The translations under genes were made by a program, and so were the position numbers. A model generated the notes under the pieces. That model was not told the DNA's origin. It did not search any database and saw only the letters and a list, made by a program, of their open reading frames with translations. From Acidobacteriaceae bacterium (GTDB lineage Bacteria; Acidobacteriota; Terriglobia; Terriglobales; Acidobacteriaceae), in NCBI GenBank assembly GCA_030040175.1, contig JASHUF010000415.1, forward strand, positions 1 through 12,011: a stretch of DNA of 12,011 nt, in the 5' to 3' direction. Shown here piece by piece: positions 6,848 through 12,011 of this stretch (position 1 is its first letter; each line of letters starts with the position of its first letter).

Positions 6848-8044
6848 ATGACCACCAGCCACGTCGTCTTTTTTGATACCACCCTGCGCGATGGCGAGCA
6901 GTCGCCCGGCTGCAGCATGACCACGCAGGAAAAGCTGACCATGGCCCACGCGCTCGAGGACCTGGGCGTGGACATCATCGAGGCCGGCTTCGCCATGGCT
7001 TCCGAGGGCGACTTTGCCGCCATCTCCACCATCACCCAGGCCATCCGCAAGCCGCGCATCGCGTCGTTGGCTCGGGCAAAAAAAGAGGACATCGATATGG
7101 CCGCGCGCGCCCTGCAGTTCGCCGAACGCGCCCGCATCCACGTCTTCCTCGCCTCCAGCGACCTGCACCTCGAGTACAAGCTCAAGATGGACCGCGCCGA
7201 GGCTCTCGACCTCTGCGGCGAATCCGTGCGCCTGGCGCGCACGCACTGCGAGGATGTCGAGTTTTCGCCCGAGGATTCGACGCGCTCCGACCGCGATTTC
7301 CTCGTCGAGATGGTGCGCATCGCCGTCGAGGCCGGCGCCACCACGATCAACATGCCCGATACGGTGGGCTACTCGACGCCCGAGGAGTACGGCGCCATGT
7401 TTCGCGAAGTGCGCGAGCGCGTGCCGGCCATCGACGAGAAAGGCGTGATCCTTTCCTCGCATTGCCACGACGATCTCGGCCTGGCCGTGGCCAACTCGCT
7501 GGCCGCGATCGAGGCCGGCGCGCGCCAGGTGGAGTGCACCATCAACGGCATCGGCGAGCGGGCCGGCAACGCCGCCCTCGAGGAGATTGCCGCCGCGCTC
7601 TATGTGCGCGGCGACCGCTATGGCGTATCCACCGGCATCCGGCTCGATCAGCTTTATCCCACGAGCGAGGTCCTGGGCCAGCTCATCACCTTCAAGCCCT
7701 CGCCCAACAAGGCCGTGGTGGGCGCCAACGCCTTCGCGCATGAGAGCGGCATTCACCAGCATGGCATGCTCGCCAATCCGCTCTGTTACGAGATCATGAC
7801 CCCGCAGCTTGTGGGCGTGGCCAAAACGCATCTCGTTCTGGGCAAGCATTCCGGCCGCGCGGCGCTGAGGCACAGATTGGAACAGCTCGGCTTTACGCTC
7901 ACGCGCGACGAGCTGCAGCACGTTTACTACCGTTTTGTGGCCCTTGCCGATCGCAAGAAAAACATCTACGACCAGGATCTCGTCGGCTTGCTCCCCGACC
8001 CGATCCGCGAGAAACGGCATGTCCCGGTGGCGGAGCTGGATTGA
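6848..8044 (+). CDS. leuA: 2-isopropylmalate synthase, short form lacking the regulatory domain
   Basis: A 398-residue enzyme condensing acetyl-CoA with 2-oxoisovalerate to give 2-isopropylmalate, the first step of leucine synthesis. The TIM-barrel begins [14 protein letters not shown] (metal/substrate residues R14, D15). It continues with [28 protein letters not shown] (metal ligands H205, H207) and NGIGERAGN (N233). The Claisen-type subdomain has [14 protein letters not shown] and [10 protein letters not shown]. The protein ends at [16 protein letters not shown] plus about 15 residues. Classical LeuA is about 510-520 residues with a C-terminal leucine-binding LeuA_dimer domain. That domain is absent here, and the following 136 bp hold only repeats. 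Homocitrate or citramalate synthase is a less likely reading given the leuBCD neighbours. ATG 6848 is chosen because the domain starts eight residues later; the Shine-Dalgarno is weak, and GTG 6791 is an alternative. Confidence 0.9.
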   Translation: MTTSHVVFFDTTLRDGEQSPGCSMTTQEKLTMAHALEDLGVDIIEAGFAMASEGDFAAISTITQAIRKPRIASLARAKKEDIDMAARALQFAERARIHVFLASSDLHLEYKLKMDRAEALDLCGESVRLARTHCEDVEFSPEDSTRSDRDFLVEMVRIAVEAGATTINMPDTVGYSTPEEYGAMFREVRERVPAIDEKGVILSSHCHDDLGLAVANSLAAIEAGARQVECTINGIGERAGNAALEEIAAALYVRGDRYGVSTGIRLDQLYPTSEVLGQLITFKPSPNKAVVGANAFAHESGIHQHGMLANPLCYEIMTPQLVGVAKTHLVLGKHSGRAALRHRLEQLGFTLTRDELQHVYYRFVALADRKKNIYDQDLVGLLPDPIREKRHVPVAELD

Positions 8045-8049
8045 AAAAT

Positions 8050-8070
8050 CCAGCGACCAGGGACTAGAAA
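8050..8070 (+). repeat. short heptanucleotide repeat after the leuA stop codon
   Basis: Three loose 7-bp units begin five bases after the TGA: CCAGCGA, CCAGGGA, CTAGAAA. The CAGGGAC core resembles the sense strand of the arrays at the lysR and barrel gene ends. It is the weakest of the five arrays. Confidence 0.4.
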
Positions 8071-8094
8071 CGTACTTGAAGAGCTTTGTATCAG

Positions 8095-8150
8095 GGCACG
8101 ACTTTAGTCGTGCCGAGCGAGGCAATGAAAAGATTCGGGGCTTTAGCCCC
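8095..8150. repeat. REP-like two-hairpin element, copy 2, between leuA and leuB
   Basis: Hairpin 1 is GGCACGAC/GTCGTGCC (8095-8102 and 8107-8114) with a TTTA loop. Hairpin 2 is GGGGC/GCCCC (8137-8141 and 8146-8150) with a TTTA loop. Relative to copy 1 (233-291) the first stem carries a compensated change (GGC/GCC to GAC/GTC), so pairing is kept while the sequence drifts. Neither hairpin is followed by a T-run, so read-through into leuB is likely. Confidence 0.8.
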
Positions 8151-8180
8151 TGAGGGACAGATTCGAGGGAATCAACCAGA

Positions 8181-9278
8181 ATGCACCTGAACATCCTAGT
8201 CACCGCCGGCGACGGCATCGGCCCCGAAGTGACCGGCGAAGCGGTCTCCGTGTTAAAGGAGATCGCGGTGCAGGGCGGGCACGATTTTTCGTTCACTGAA
8301 AAACGCATTGGCGGCGTGGCCATTGTGCTGGACGGCACGCCGCTGCCGAAGGACACGCTCGATGCGGCGCTTGCCTCCGACGCCGTTCTTTTGGGCGCCG
8401 TGGGCGGCAACGAGTTCAATGCGCTTCCGCCGGATAAGCGGCCCGAGGCCGGCCTCTTGCAGATTCGCGCTGCGCTGGGCGGCTTTGCCAATCTGCGGCC
8501 CGCGTTCGCGTTCAAGGAGCTCGCCGTCAACAGCCCGCTCCGGCCTGAGATCGTCGACGGCGCCGACATCCTCTTTGTCCGCGAGCTGCTCGGCGGCCTC
8601 TACTTCGGCCAGCCCCGCGCCTGGGACAAGGCCAAGAACACGGCTTTCAACACCATGGTCTATACGCGCGCCGAAGTGGCCCGCGTGGCCCGCATCGCCT
8701 TTCAGCTTGCGCAGAAACGCCGCAGAAAGCTGACCAGCGTGGACAAGGCCAACGTGCTTGAGGTCTCGCAGCTGTGGCGCGCTACGGTGAACGAGGTGGC
8801 CAAGGAATTTCCCGATGTGACGGTCGAACACCAGTACGTGGATGCGATGGCCATGCATCTGATGAACCAGCCGCGCAACTACGATGTGGTGCTCACCGAG
8901 AACCTCTTCGGCGACATTTTGAGCGATGAGTCGGCCGTCATTACCGGCTCGCTGGGCATGCTGCCCTCGGCCACCATCGGCGGCAAGGTCAATTTATACG
9001 AGCCTGTCCACGGCTCGGCGCCGGACATCGCCGGCAGGGGACTCGCCAATCCGCTGGGCGCGATCCTCACCGGTGCGCTCATTCTGCGCTACTCCGGAGG
9101 GCTCGAAGCAGAGGCCGCTGCCATCGAGGCTTCGGTGCGCAAGGTTCTCGAGCAGGGCTTTCGCACGCCCGACCTAGCGCGCGGGAACAAAGAGGGCCTG
9201 ACTGTGCTTTCGACGAAAGATATGGGCGCGAAGGTGCGGGGGACGGTGAAGGAGCAGCTATTAGCTGTTAGCTCTTAG
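8181..9278 (+). CDS. leuB: 3-isopropylmalate dehydrogenase
   Basis: A 365-residue NAD-dependent oxidative decarboxylase converting 3-isopropylmalate to 2-oxo-4-methylvalerate. Family residues by alignment with known IPMDH: R96, R106 and R134 for the substrate, Y141 and K189 for catalysis, and D221, D245 and D249 for the divalent metal, within LLQIRAALGGFANLRP, VRELLGGLYFG, VDKANVLEVSQLWR and LTENLFGDILSDE. The nucleotide-binding loop is EPVHGSAPDIAG (274-285). Start ATG 8181 has GAGGGA (8165-8170) ten bases upstream. The last codons, encoding QLLAVSS and the TAG stop, lie within a heptanucleotide repeat, so the C-terminal tail is repeat-derived. The gene is 136 bp after leuA and 161 bp before leuC. 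Confidence 0.97.
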   Translation: MHLNILVTAGDGIGPEVTGEAVSVLKEIAVQGGHDFSFTEKRIGGVAIVLDGTPLPKDTLDAALASDAVLLGAVGGNEFNALPPDKRPEAGLLQIRAALGGFANLRPAFAFKELAVNSPLRPEIVDGADILFVRELLGGLYFGQPRAWDKAKNTAFNTMVYTRAEVARVARIAFQLAQKRRRKLTSVDKANVLEVSQLWRATVNEVAKEFPDVTVEHQYVDAMAMHLMNQPRNYDVVLTENLFGDILSDESAVITGSLGMLPSATIGGKVNLYEPVHGSAPDIAGRGLANPLGAILTGALILRYSGGLEAEAAAIEASVRKVLEQGFRTPDLARGNKEGLTVLSTKDMGAKVRGTVKEQLLAVSS

Positions 9279-9281
9279 CTC
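9256..9281 (+). repeat. heptanucleotide repeat spanning the leuB stop codon (5' arm)
   Basis: There are 3.7 units of consensus AGCTNTT (AGCTATT, AGCTGTT, AGCTCTT, AGCTC). TAG occurs at 9262, 9269 and 9276, one in each reading frame; the last is the real leuB stop. Bases 9270-9280 can pair over 11 bp (one G-U) with 9427-9437 in front of leuC. Confidence 0.85.
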
Positions 9282-9318
9282 GACGCGCCCACCGCGCCGT
9301 AGGCGCAATGGTAGTTAG

Positions 9319-9414
9319 CCCCGCGCTTTAGCGTGGGGTGAGCAGCGAAAAAACGAATGCCAGGCCTCGTAGGGGCGAAGCAGGATGTGGAAGGGACACG
9401 ATTTGAGCCGTGCC
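9319..9414. repeat. worn REP-like elements between leuB and leuC
   Basis: CCCCGCGC (9319-9326) pairs with GCGTGGGG (9331-9338), with one G-U, around a TTTA loop. A second piece, GGACACGATTTGAGCCGTGCC (9394-9414), clearly derives from the GGCACGGC-type hairpin but its left arm is mutated and folds poorly. Order is reversed compared with copies 1 and 2. The degraded copy supplies an in-frame GTG (9410) ahead of the chosen leuC start. Confidence 0.6.
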
Positions 9415-9419
9415 GAACA

Positions 9420-9440
9420 AGCTGGAAGCTAGGAGCTGTA
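9420..9440 (+). repeat. heptanucleotide repeat carrying the leuC ribosome binding site (3' arm)
   Basis: Three units, AGCTGGA, AGCTAGG and AGCTGTA, are inverted relative to the array at the leuB stop. The last base is the A of the leuC ATG. The junction of units two and three makes AGGAG (9431-9435), four bases before ATG 9440, the only Shine-Dalgarno for leuC. Confidence 0.8.
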
Positions 9441-10882
9441 TGAGCGAGGCAAAAACATTATTCGAAAAGGTCTGGCAGCAGCACATCGTGGTTGAGCCCA
9501 AGGGCGAGCCCACGCTGCTCTATGTGGACCTGCAACTCGTGCACGAGGTCACGTCGCCCCAGGCGTTTGAAGGGCTGCGGCTGGCCGGCCGTAAGGTTCG
9601 CCGTCCTGACCGCACCATTGCCACGGTCGACCACAACGTGCCCACCACGATGGAAGGCCGGCTGCACATCGTGGACCAGATCGCCGCCACGCAGATCGCC
9701 ACGCTGCGCCAGAACTGTGCCGAGTTCGGCATCGAGCTTTACGACGTGAACTCGCGCGAGCAGGGAATCGTACACGTTATCGGCCCGGAGCTTGGAATCA
9801 CCAAGCCGGGCATGACCATCGTCTGCGGCGACTCCCACACCTCCACGCACGGCGCCTTCGGCGCGCTGGCCTTCGGCATCGGCACCAGCGAAGTGGAGCA
9901 CGTGCTGGCCACGCAGACGCTTCCGCAGTCAAAGCCGCAGACCTTTCGCATCGCGGTCGAGGGCAAGCTGCCGCGCGGCGTGACGGCCAAAGACATCATC
10001 CTCAGCATCATCGGACGCATCGGCACCGACGGCGCCACCGGCTGCGTGATCGAGTACGCGGGCGCGGCCATCCGCGCGCTTTCTATGGAAGGCCGCATGA
10101 CCATCTGCAACATGAGCATCGAGGCGGGCGCGCGCGCGGGAATGATCGCACCGGACGAGACCACGTTCACTTATCTCAAGGGCCGGCGCTTTGCGCCCAG
10201 GGGCGCGGAGTGGGACAGGGCCGTCGAAGAGTGGCGTAAGCTCCCCTCCGATCCCGGCGCCAAATTTGATCGAGAGCTGGTCATCGACGCGGCTACGCTT
10301 GTGCCTTATGTCAGTTGGGGCACCAGTCCCGGCATGGTGGCGCCGGTCACGGCGAGCGTGCCCGATCCCGCTGCCGCGAGCAACGAGCTCGATCGCAAAT
10401 CGTTCGAGCGCGCGCTCGAGTACATGGCGCTCAAGCCGGGCACGCCGCTCGATCAAATTGAAATTGACCGCGTGTTCATCGGCTCCTGCACCAACGGCCG
10501 CATTGAAGACCTGCGCGCCGCGGCCCGCATCGCCGCGGGCAACAAAGTTTCCACGCACGTGAATGCCATGGTGGTTCCCGGCTCGCAGCAGGTGAAGGCG
10601 CAGGCGGAAGCCGAGGGCCTGGACCGCATCTTCAAAGAGGCCGGCTTCGACTGGCGCGAGCCCGGCTGTTCCATGTGCCTGGGCATGAACCCCGACATTC
10701 TTTCGCCTGGCGAGCGCTGCGCCTCAACGAGCAACCGCAACTTCGAGGGCCGCCAGGGGCGCGGCGGGCGCACACACCTGGTTTCGCCGGAGATGGCCGC
10801 CGCAGCCGCCATCGCCGGGCACTTTGTCGATATCCGCGACTGGCCCGTGCATGAGACGGCACGCGAGGAGGTGAACGCGTAA
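9440..10882 (+). CDS. leuC: 3-isopropylmalate dehydratase large subunit
   Basis: A 480-residue aconitase-superfamily subunit that works with LeuD to isomerise 2-isopropylmalate to 3-isopropylmalate. The [4Fe-4S] ligands are C350 (GSCTNGR), C410 and C413 ([11 protein letters not shown]). Other family marks are VDHNVPT (63-69), [20 protein letters not shown] (129-148) and the closing [20 protein letters not shown]. Length matches bacterial LeuC (about 465-480). ATG 9440 is preferred to in-frame GTG 9410 because it has AGGAG upstream and the extra ten residues come from repeat sequence. The 3' end carries the leuD Shine-Dalgarno and overlaps the leuD ATG by one base, which fits a 1:1 complex. 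Confidence 0.97.
   Translation: MSEAKTLFEKVWQQHIVVEPKGEPTLLYVDLQLVHEVTSPQAFEGLRLAGRKVRRPDRTIATVDHNVPTTMEGRLHIVDQIAATQIATLRQNCAEFGIELYDVNSREQGIVHVIGPELGITKPGMTIVCGDSHTSTHGAFGALAFGIGTSEVEHVLATQTLPQSKPQTFRIAVEGKLPRGVTAKDIILSIIGRIGTDGATGCVIEYAGAAIRALSMEGRMTICNMSIEAGARAGMIAPDETTFTYLKGRRFAPRGAEWDRAVEEWRKLPSDPGAKFDRELVIDAATLVPYVSWGTSPGMVAPVTASVPDPAAASNELDRKSFERALEYMALKPGTPLDQIEIDRVFIGSCTNGRIEDLRAAARIAAGNKVSTHVNAMVVPGSQQVKAQAEAEGLDRIFKEAGFDWREPGCSMCLGMNPDILSPGERCASTSNRNFEGRQGRGGRTHLVSPEMAAAAAIAGHFVDIRDWPVHETAREEVNA
10866..10872 (+). promoter_or_regulatory. leuD ribosome binding site inside leuC
   Basis: AGGAGGT is a near-perfect Shine-Dalgarno nine bases before the leuD ATG, within the last codons of leuC. 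Unlike those of leuC and ilvD it is not part of a heptad repeat. Confidence 0.85.
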
Positions 10883-11508
10883 TGCAACCGTTCAAGACAC
10901 TCACCGCGCTGGCCGCGCCGCTCGACCGCACCAACGTCGACACCGACCAGATCATTCCCAAGCAGTTTTTAAAGCGCATCGAGCGCACCGGCTACGGCGA
11001 TTTTCTCTTCTTTGACTGGCGGCAGACGCCCGATGGCGAGCCGGTGGCCGATTTTGTGCTCAACGACCCGCGCTACCGGGGCGCGCAGATTCTCATCGCG
11101 GGCAAGAACTTCGGCTGCGGCTCCAGCCGCGAGCACGCTGCCTGGGCGCTCTCCGATTACGGCTTTCGTGTCGTGATCGCGCCCACCTTCGCCGACATCT
11201 TTTTCTCGAACGCGGGCAAGAACGGCATCGTCCTGGTGCGGCTTCCGGAGAGCGAAGTCGAGACTCTTCTTCAGAACGCACAAAAAATTCCAAACTATCG
11301 GCTCACGGTCTCGCTCGAGGAGCAGAGCGTGACCGACGGCCGCGGCTTCAAGGCATCGTTCGAAATCGATCCCTTCCGCAAGTTCTGCCTGCTCGAAGGG
11401 CTCGACGATATTGGCCTGACGCTGCGGCACGCGGCGGAACTCGATGCCTTCGAGAAGCGGCATGAGGAGGCGGGATGGCTGAAAGCAAAAGCAGCTACTA
11501 GCTCCTAG
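10882..11508 (+). CDS. leuD: 3-isopropylmalate dehydratase small subunit
   Basis: The 208-residue swivelling-domain partner of LeuC. Diagnostic segments are LDRTNVDTDQIIPKQFLKRI (14-33), IAGKNFGCGSSREHAAWAL (72-90) and IAPTFADIFFSNAGKNGIV (99-117). Length is usual for the proteobacterial-type LeuD (about 200). It starts at the TAATG overlap with leuC, indicating coupled translation. The final codons (AATSS) and the TAG stop are made of heptanucleotide repeat, as in leuB. The next gene, ilvD, begins 168 bp later after a structured spacer. Confidence 0.97.
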   Translation: MQPFKTLTALAAPLDRTNVDTDQIIPKQFLKRIERTGYGDFLFFDWRQTPDGEPVADFVLNDPRYRGAQILIAGKNFGCGSSREHAAWALSDYGFRVVIAPTFADIFFSNAGKNGIVLVRLPESEVETLLQNAQKIPNYRLTVSLEEQSVTDGRGFKASFEIDPFRKFCLLEGLDDIGLTLRHAAELDAFEKRHEEAGWLKAKAATSS

Positions 11509-11525
11509 CTTTTAGCTTCTAGCTC
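11493..11525 (+). repeat. heptanucleotide repeat spanning the leuD stop codon (5' arm)
   Basis: There are 4.7 units of consensus AGCTNYT (AGCTACT, AGCTCCT, AGCTTTT, AGCTTCT, AGCTC). TAG at 11499, 11506, 11513 and 11520 covers all three frames; 11506 is the leuD stop. Bases 11501-11525 pair with 11626-11650 over 25 positions with a single mismatch (T11511 against C11640). Confidence 0.88.
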
Positions 11526-11546
11526 ATCCTGCTGGAACAAACAACA

Positions 11547-11592
11547 TGTGTGGGCGCCGAAAGCGGCAATTGATTTCATTGTTCCCCACGCA
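11547..11592. other. nested hairpins between the leuD and ilvD repeat arms
   Basis: TGTGTGGG (11547-11554) pairs with CCCACGCA (11585-11592), with one G-U. It encloses a small stem GCCG/CGGC with an AAAG loop (11556-11567) and a weaker CAAT/ATTG pairing near 11567-11581. Together with the outer 25-bp arms this would give a branched fold. There is no T-run, and it does not look like a tRNA or a known riboswitch. Confidence 0.4.
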
Positions 11593-11619
11593 CTGAAGCA
11601 TTTAACTGCAGCACAAACC

Positions 11620-11651
11620 AGCTAGGAGCTAGAAGCTAACAGCTAGGAGCC
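11620..11651 (+). repeat. heptanucleotide repeat in front of ilvD (3' arm)
   Basis: Four units of consensus AGCTARN plus a partial one (AGCTAGG, AGCTAGA, AGCTAAC, AGCTAGG, AGCC), inverted relative to the leuD-stop array. It supplies AGGAG at 11645-11649. In the predicted fold that motif is fully paired with the end of leuD. Confidence 0.88.
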
Positions 11652-11656
11652 TGGCG

Positions 11657-11680
11657 ATGAGCGAAGCGAAGAGCCAATGA
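11657..11680 (+). CDS. seven-codon upstream ORF overlapping the ilvD start
   Basis: ATG 11657 lies seven bases after the AGGAG supplied by the repeat and encodes MSEAKSQ, ending at TGA 11678-11680, which overlaps the ilvD ATG as ATGA. The geometry is good for termination-reinitiation. The peptide has no Leu, Ile or Val codon, so it is not a classical attenuator leader. Its first five residues match those of LeuC. Whether it is translated is unknown. Confidence 0.4.
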   Translation: MSEAKSQ

Positions 11681-12011
11681 CTATCGACGGCAAACGCAAT
11701 TCGATTCCACTGACCGAAGGCCCGGCGCGGGCGGCTGCGCGCTCGTATCTGCGCGGCTCGGGATTCAAGAAGGAAGACCTGCACAAGCCCATCATCGGCG
11801 TTGCCAATACCTGGACCGAGATCGGCACCTGCAACGTGCACCTGCGCGCCATCGCCGAGGCGCTCAAGGAAGGCATTCGCGAGGCCGGCGGCACGCCCAT
11901 GGAGTTCAACACCATCACCATCTCCGACGGCATAACCATGGGCACGCAGGGCATGAAGGCCTCGCTGGTGTCGCGCGAGGTGATCGCCGACTCCATCGAG
12001 CTCGAGGCGCG
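11677..12011 (+). CDS. ilvD: dihydroxy-acid dehydratase, N-terminal part (runs off the window)
   Basis: The first 111 codons are visible. IlvD dehydrates 2,3-dihydroxyisovalerate and the isoleucine homologue to 2-oxo acids; its 2-oxoisovalerate product feeds LeuA and valine synthesis. Family segments are KPIIGVANTWTEIGTCNVHL (37-56), with C52 the expected first iron-sulfur ligand, then GGTPMEFNTITISDGITMGT (71-90) and GMKASLVSREVIADSIE. The start at ATG 11677 is forced, since the frame is closed by TAG 11644 with no other start codon between. Its own Shine-Dalgarno is poor (GAAGAG close to the ATG); the good AGGAG at 11645 is 27 bases away and better placed for the small upstream ORF. The catalytic C-terminal part is outside the window. 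Confidence 0.96.
   Translation, partial: MTIDGKRNSIPLTEGPARAAARSYLRGSGFKKEDLHKPIIGVANTWTEIGTCNVHLRAIAEALKEGIREAGGTPMEFNTITISDGITMGTQGMKASLVSREVIADSIELEA

Noticed and set aside
8095..8114. Intrinsic terminator between leuA and leuB
   Set aside because: The hairpin is good but no T-run follows, and an identical fold occurs as an interspersed repeat elsewhere.
8050..8160. CRISPR-like array between leuA and leuB
   Set aside because: The repeated units are single hairpins without regular repeat-spacer structure.
6734..8569. 611-codon open frame on the minus strand opposite leuA and leuB
   Set aside because: Low-complexity, histidine/glycine/aspartate-rich product with no domain. It is the antisense shadow of high-GC coding sequence; leuA and leuB on the plus strand have full motif support.
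9256..9440. Small insertion sequence with terminal inverted repeats between leuB and leuC
   Set aside because: The arms are simple heptads rather than unique terminal repeats, no target-site duplication is seen, and there is no transposase; the spacer contents differ from the leuD/ilvD case.
11509..11676. T-box or branched-chain amino acid riboswitch before ilvD
   Set aside because: No T-box sequence, no terminator, and the structure is explained by inverted heptad arms.

Overview
The window is a GC-rich bacterial chromosome segment. Its likely source is an acidobacterium (Terriglobia/Acidobacteriaceae type). This is an inference from overall protein style, a UbiA-type prenyltransferase tail, a tandem universal stress protein, a secreted carboxypeptidase-regulatory-like protein, and two-hairpin REP-like elements with TTYA loops. 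No marker gene settles it.

Layout. Positions 1-186 hold the 3' end of a UbiA-family prenyltransferase gene. A REP-like element (233-291) follows, then an MFS transporter (421-1803, +). Next come a tandem-domain universal stress protein (1850-2713, -) and a secreted CarboxypepD_reg-like protein (2910-3641, -). Prephenate dehydratase pheA (3767-4609, +) is divergent from the latter and ends at a strong bidirectional terminator (4696-4726), which also faces a small outer-membrane beta-barrel gene (4762-5367, -). A 410-bp gap leads to a LysR-type regulator (5778-6701, -). Divergent from it is a branched-chain amino acid cluster on the plus strand: leuA (6848-8044), leuB (8181-9278), leuC (9440-10882), leuD (10882-11508) and the 5' part of ilvD (11677-12011).

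How the genes work together. LeuA makes 2-isopropylmalate, LeuCD isomerises it to 3-isopropylmalate, LeuB oxidises it to 2-oxoisocaproate, and IlvD supplies 2-oxoisovalerate upstream of LeuA. The LysR gene shares an AT-rich intergenic region with leuA that carries a T-N11-A palindrome, so it is the obvious candidate regulator. LeuA appears to lack the C-terminal leucine-sensing domain.

The most unusual feature lies between the genes. Degenerate 7-bp tandem repeats sit on or just after the stop codons of five genes (the barrel gene, lysR, leuA, leuB, leuD). At leuB/leuC and leuD/ilvD the array is matched by an inverted partner array before the next gene. In both cases the downstream AGGAG Shine-Dalgarno is complementary to the last bases of the upstream gene, ending on the first base of its TAG stop. 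This looks like a repeat-built translational coupling switch used twice in one operon. The tight leuC-leuD junction (TAATG overlap) has no repeats.
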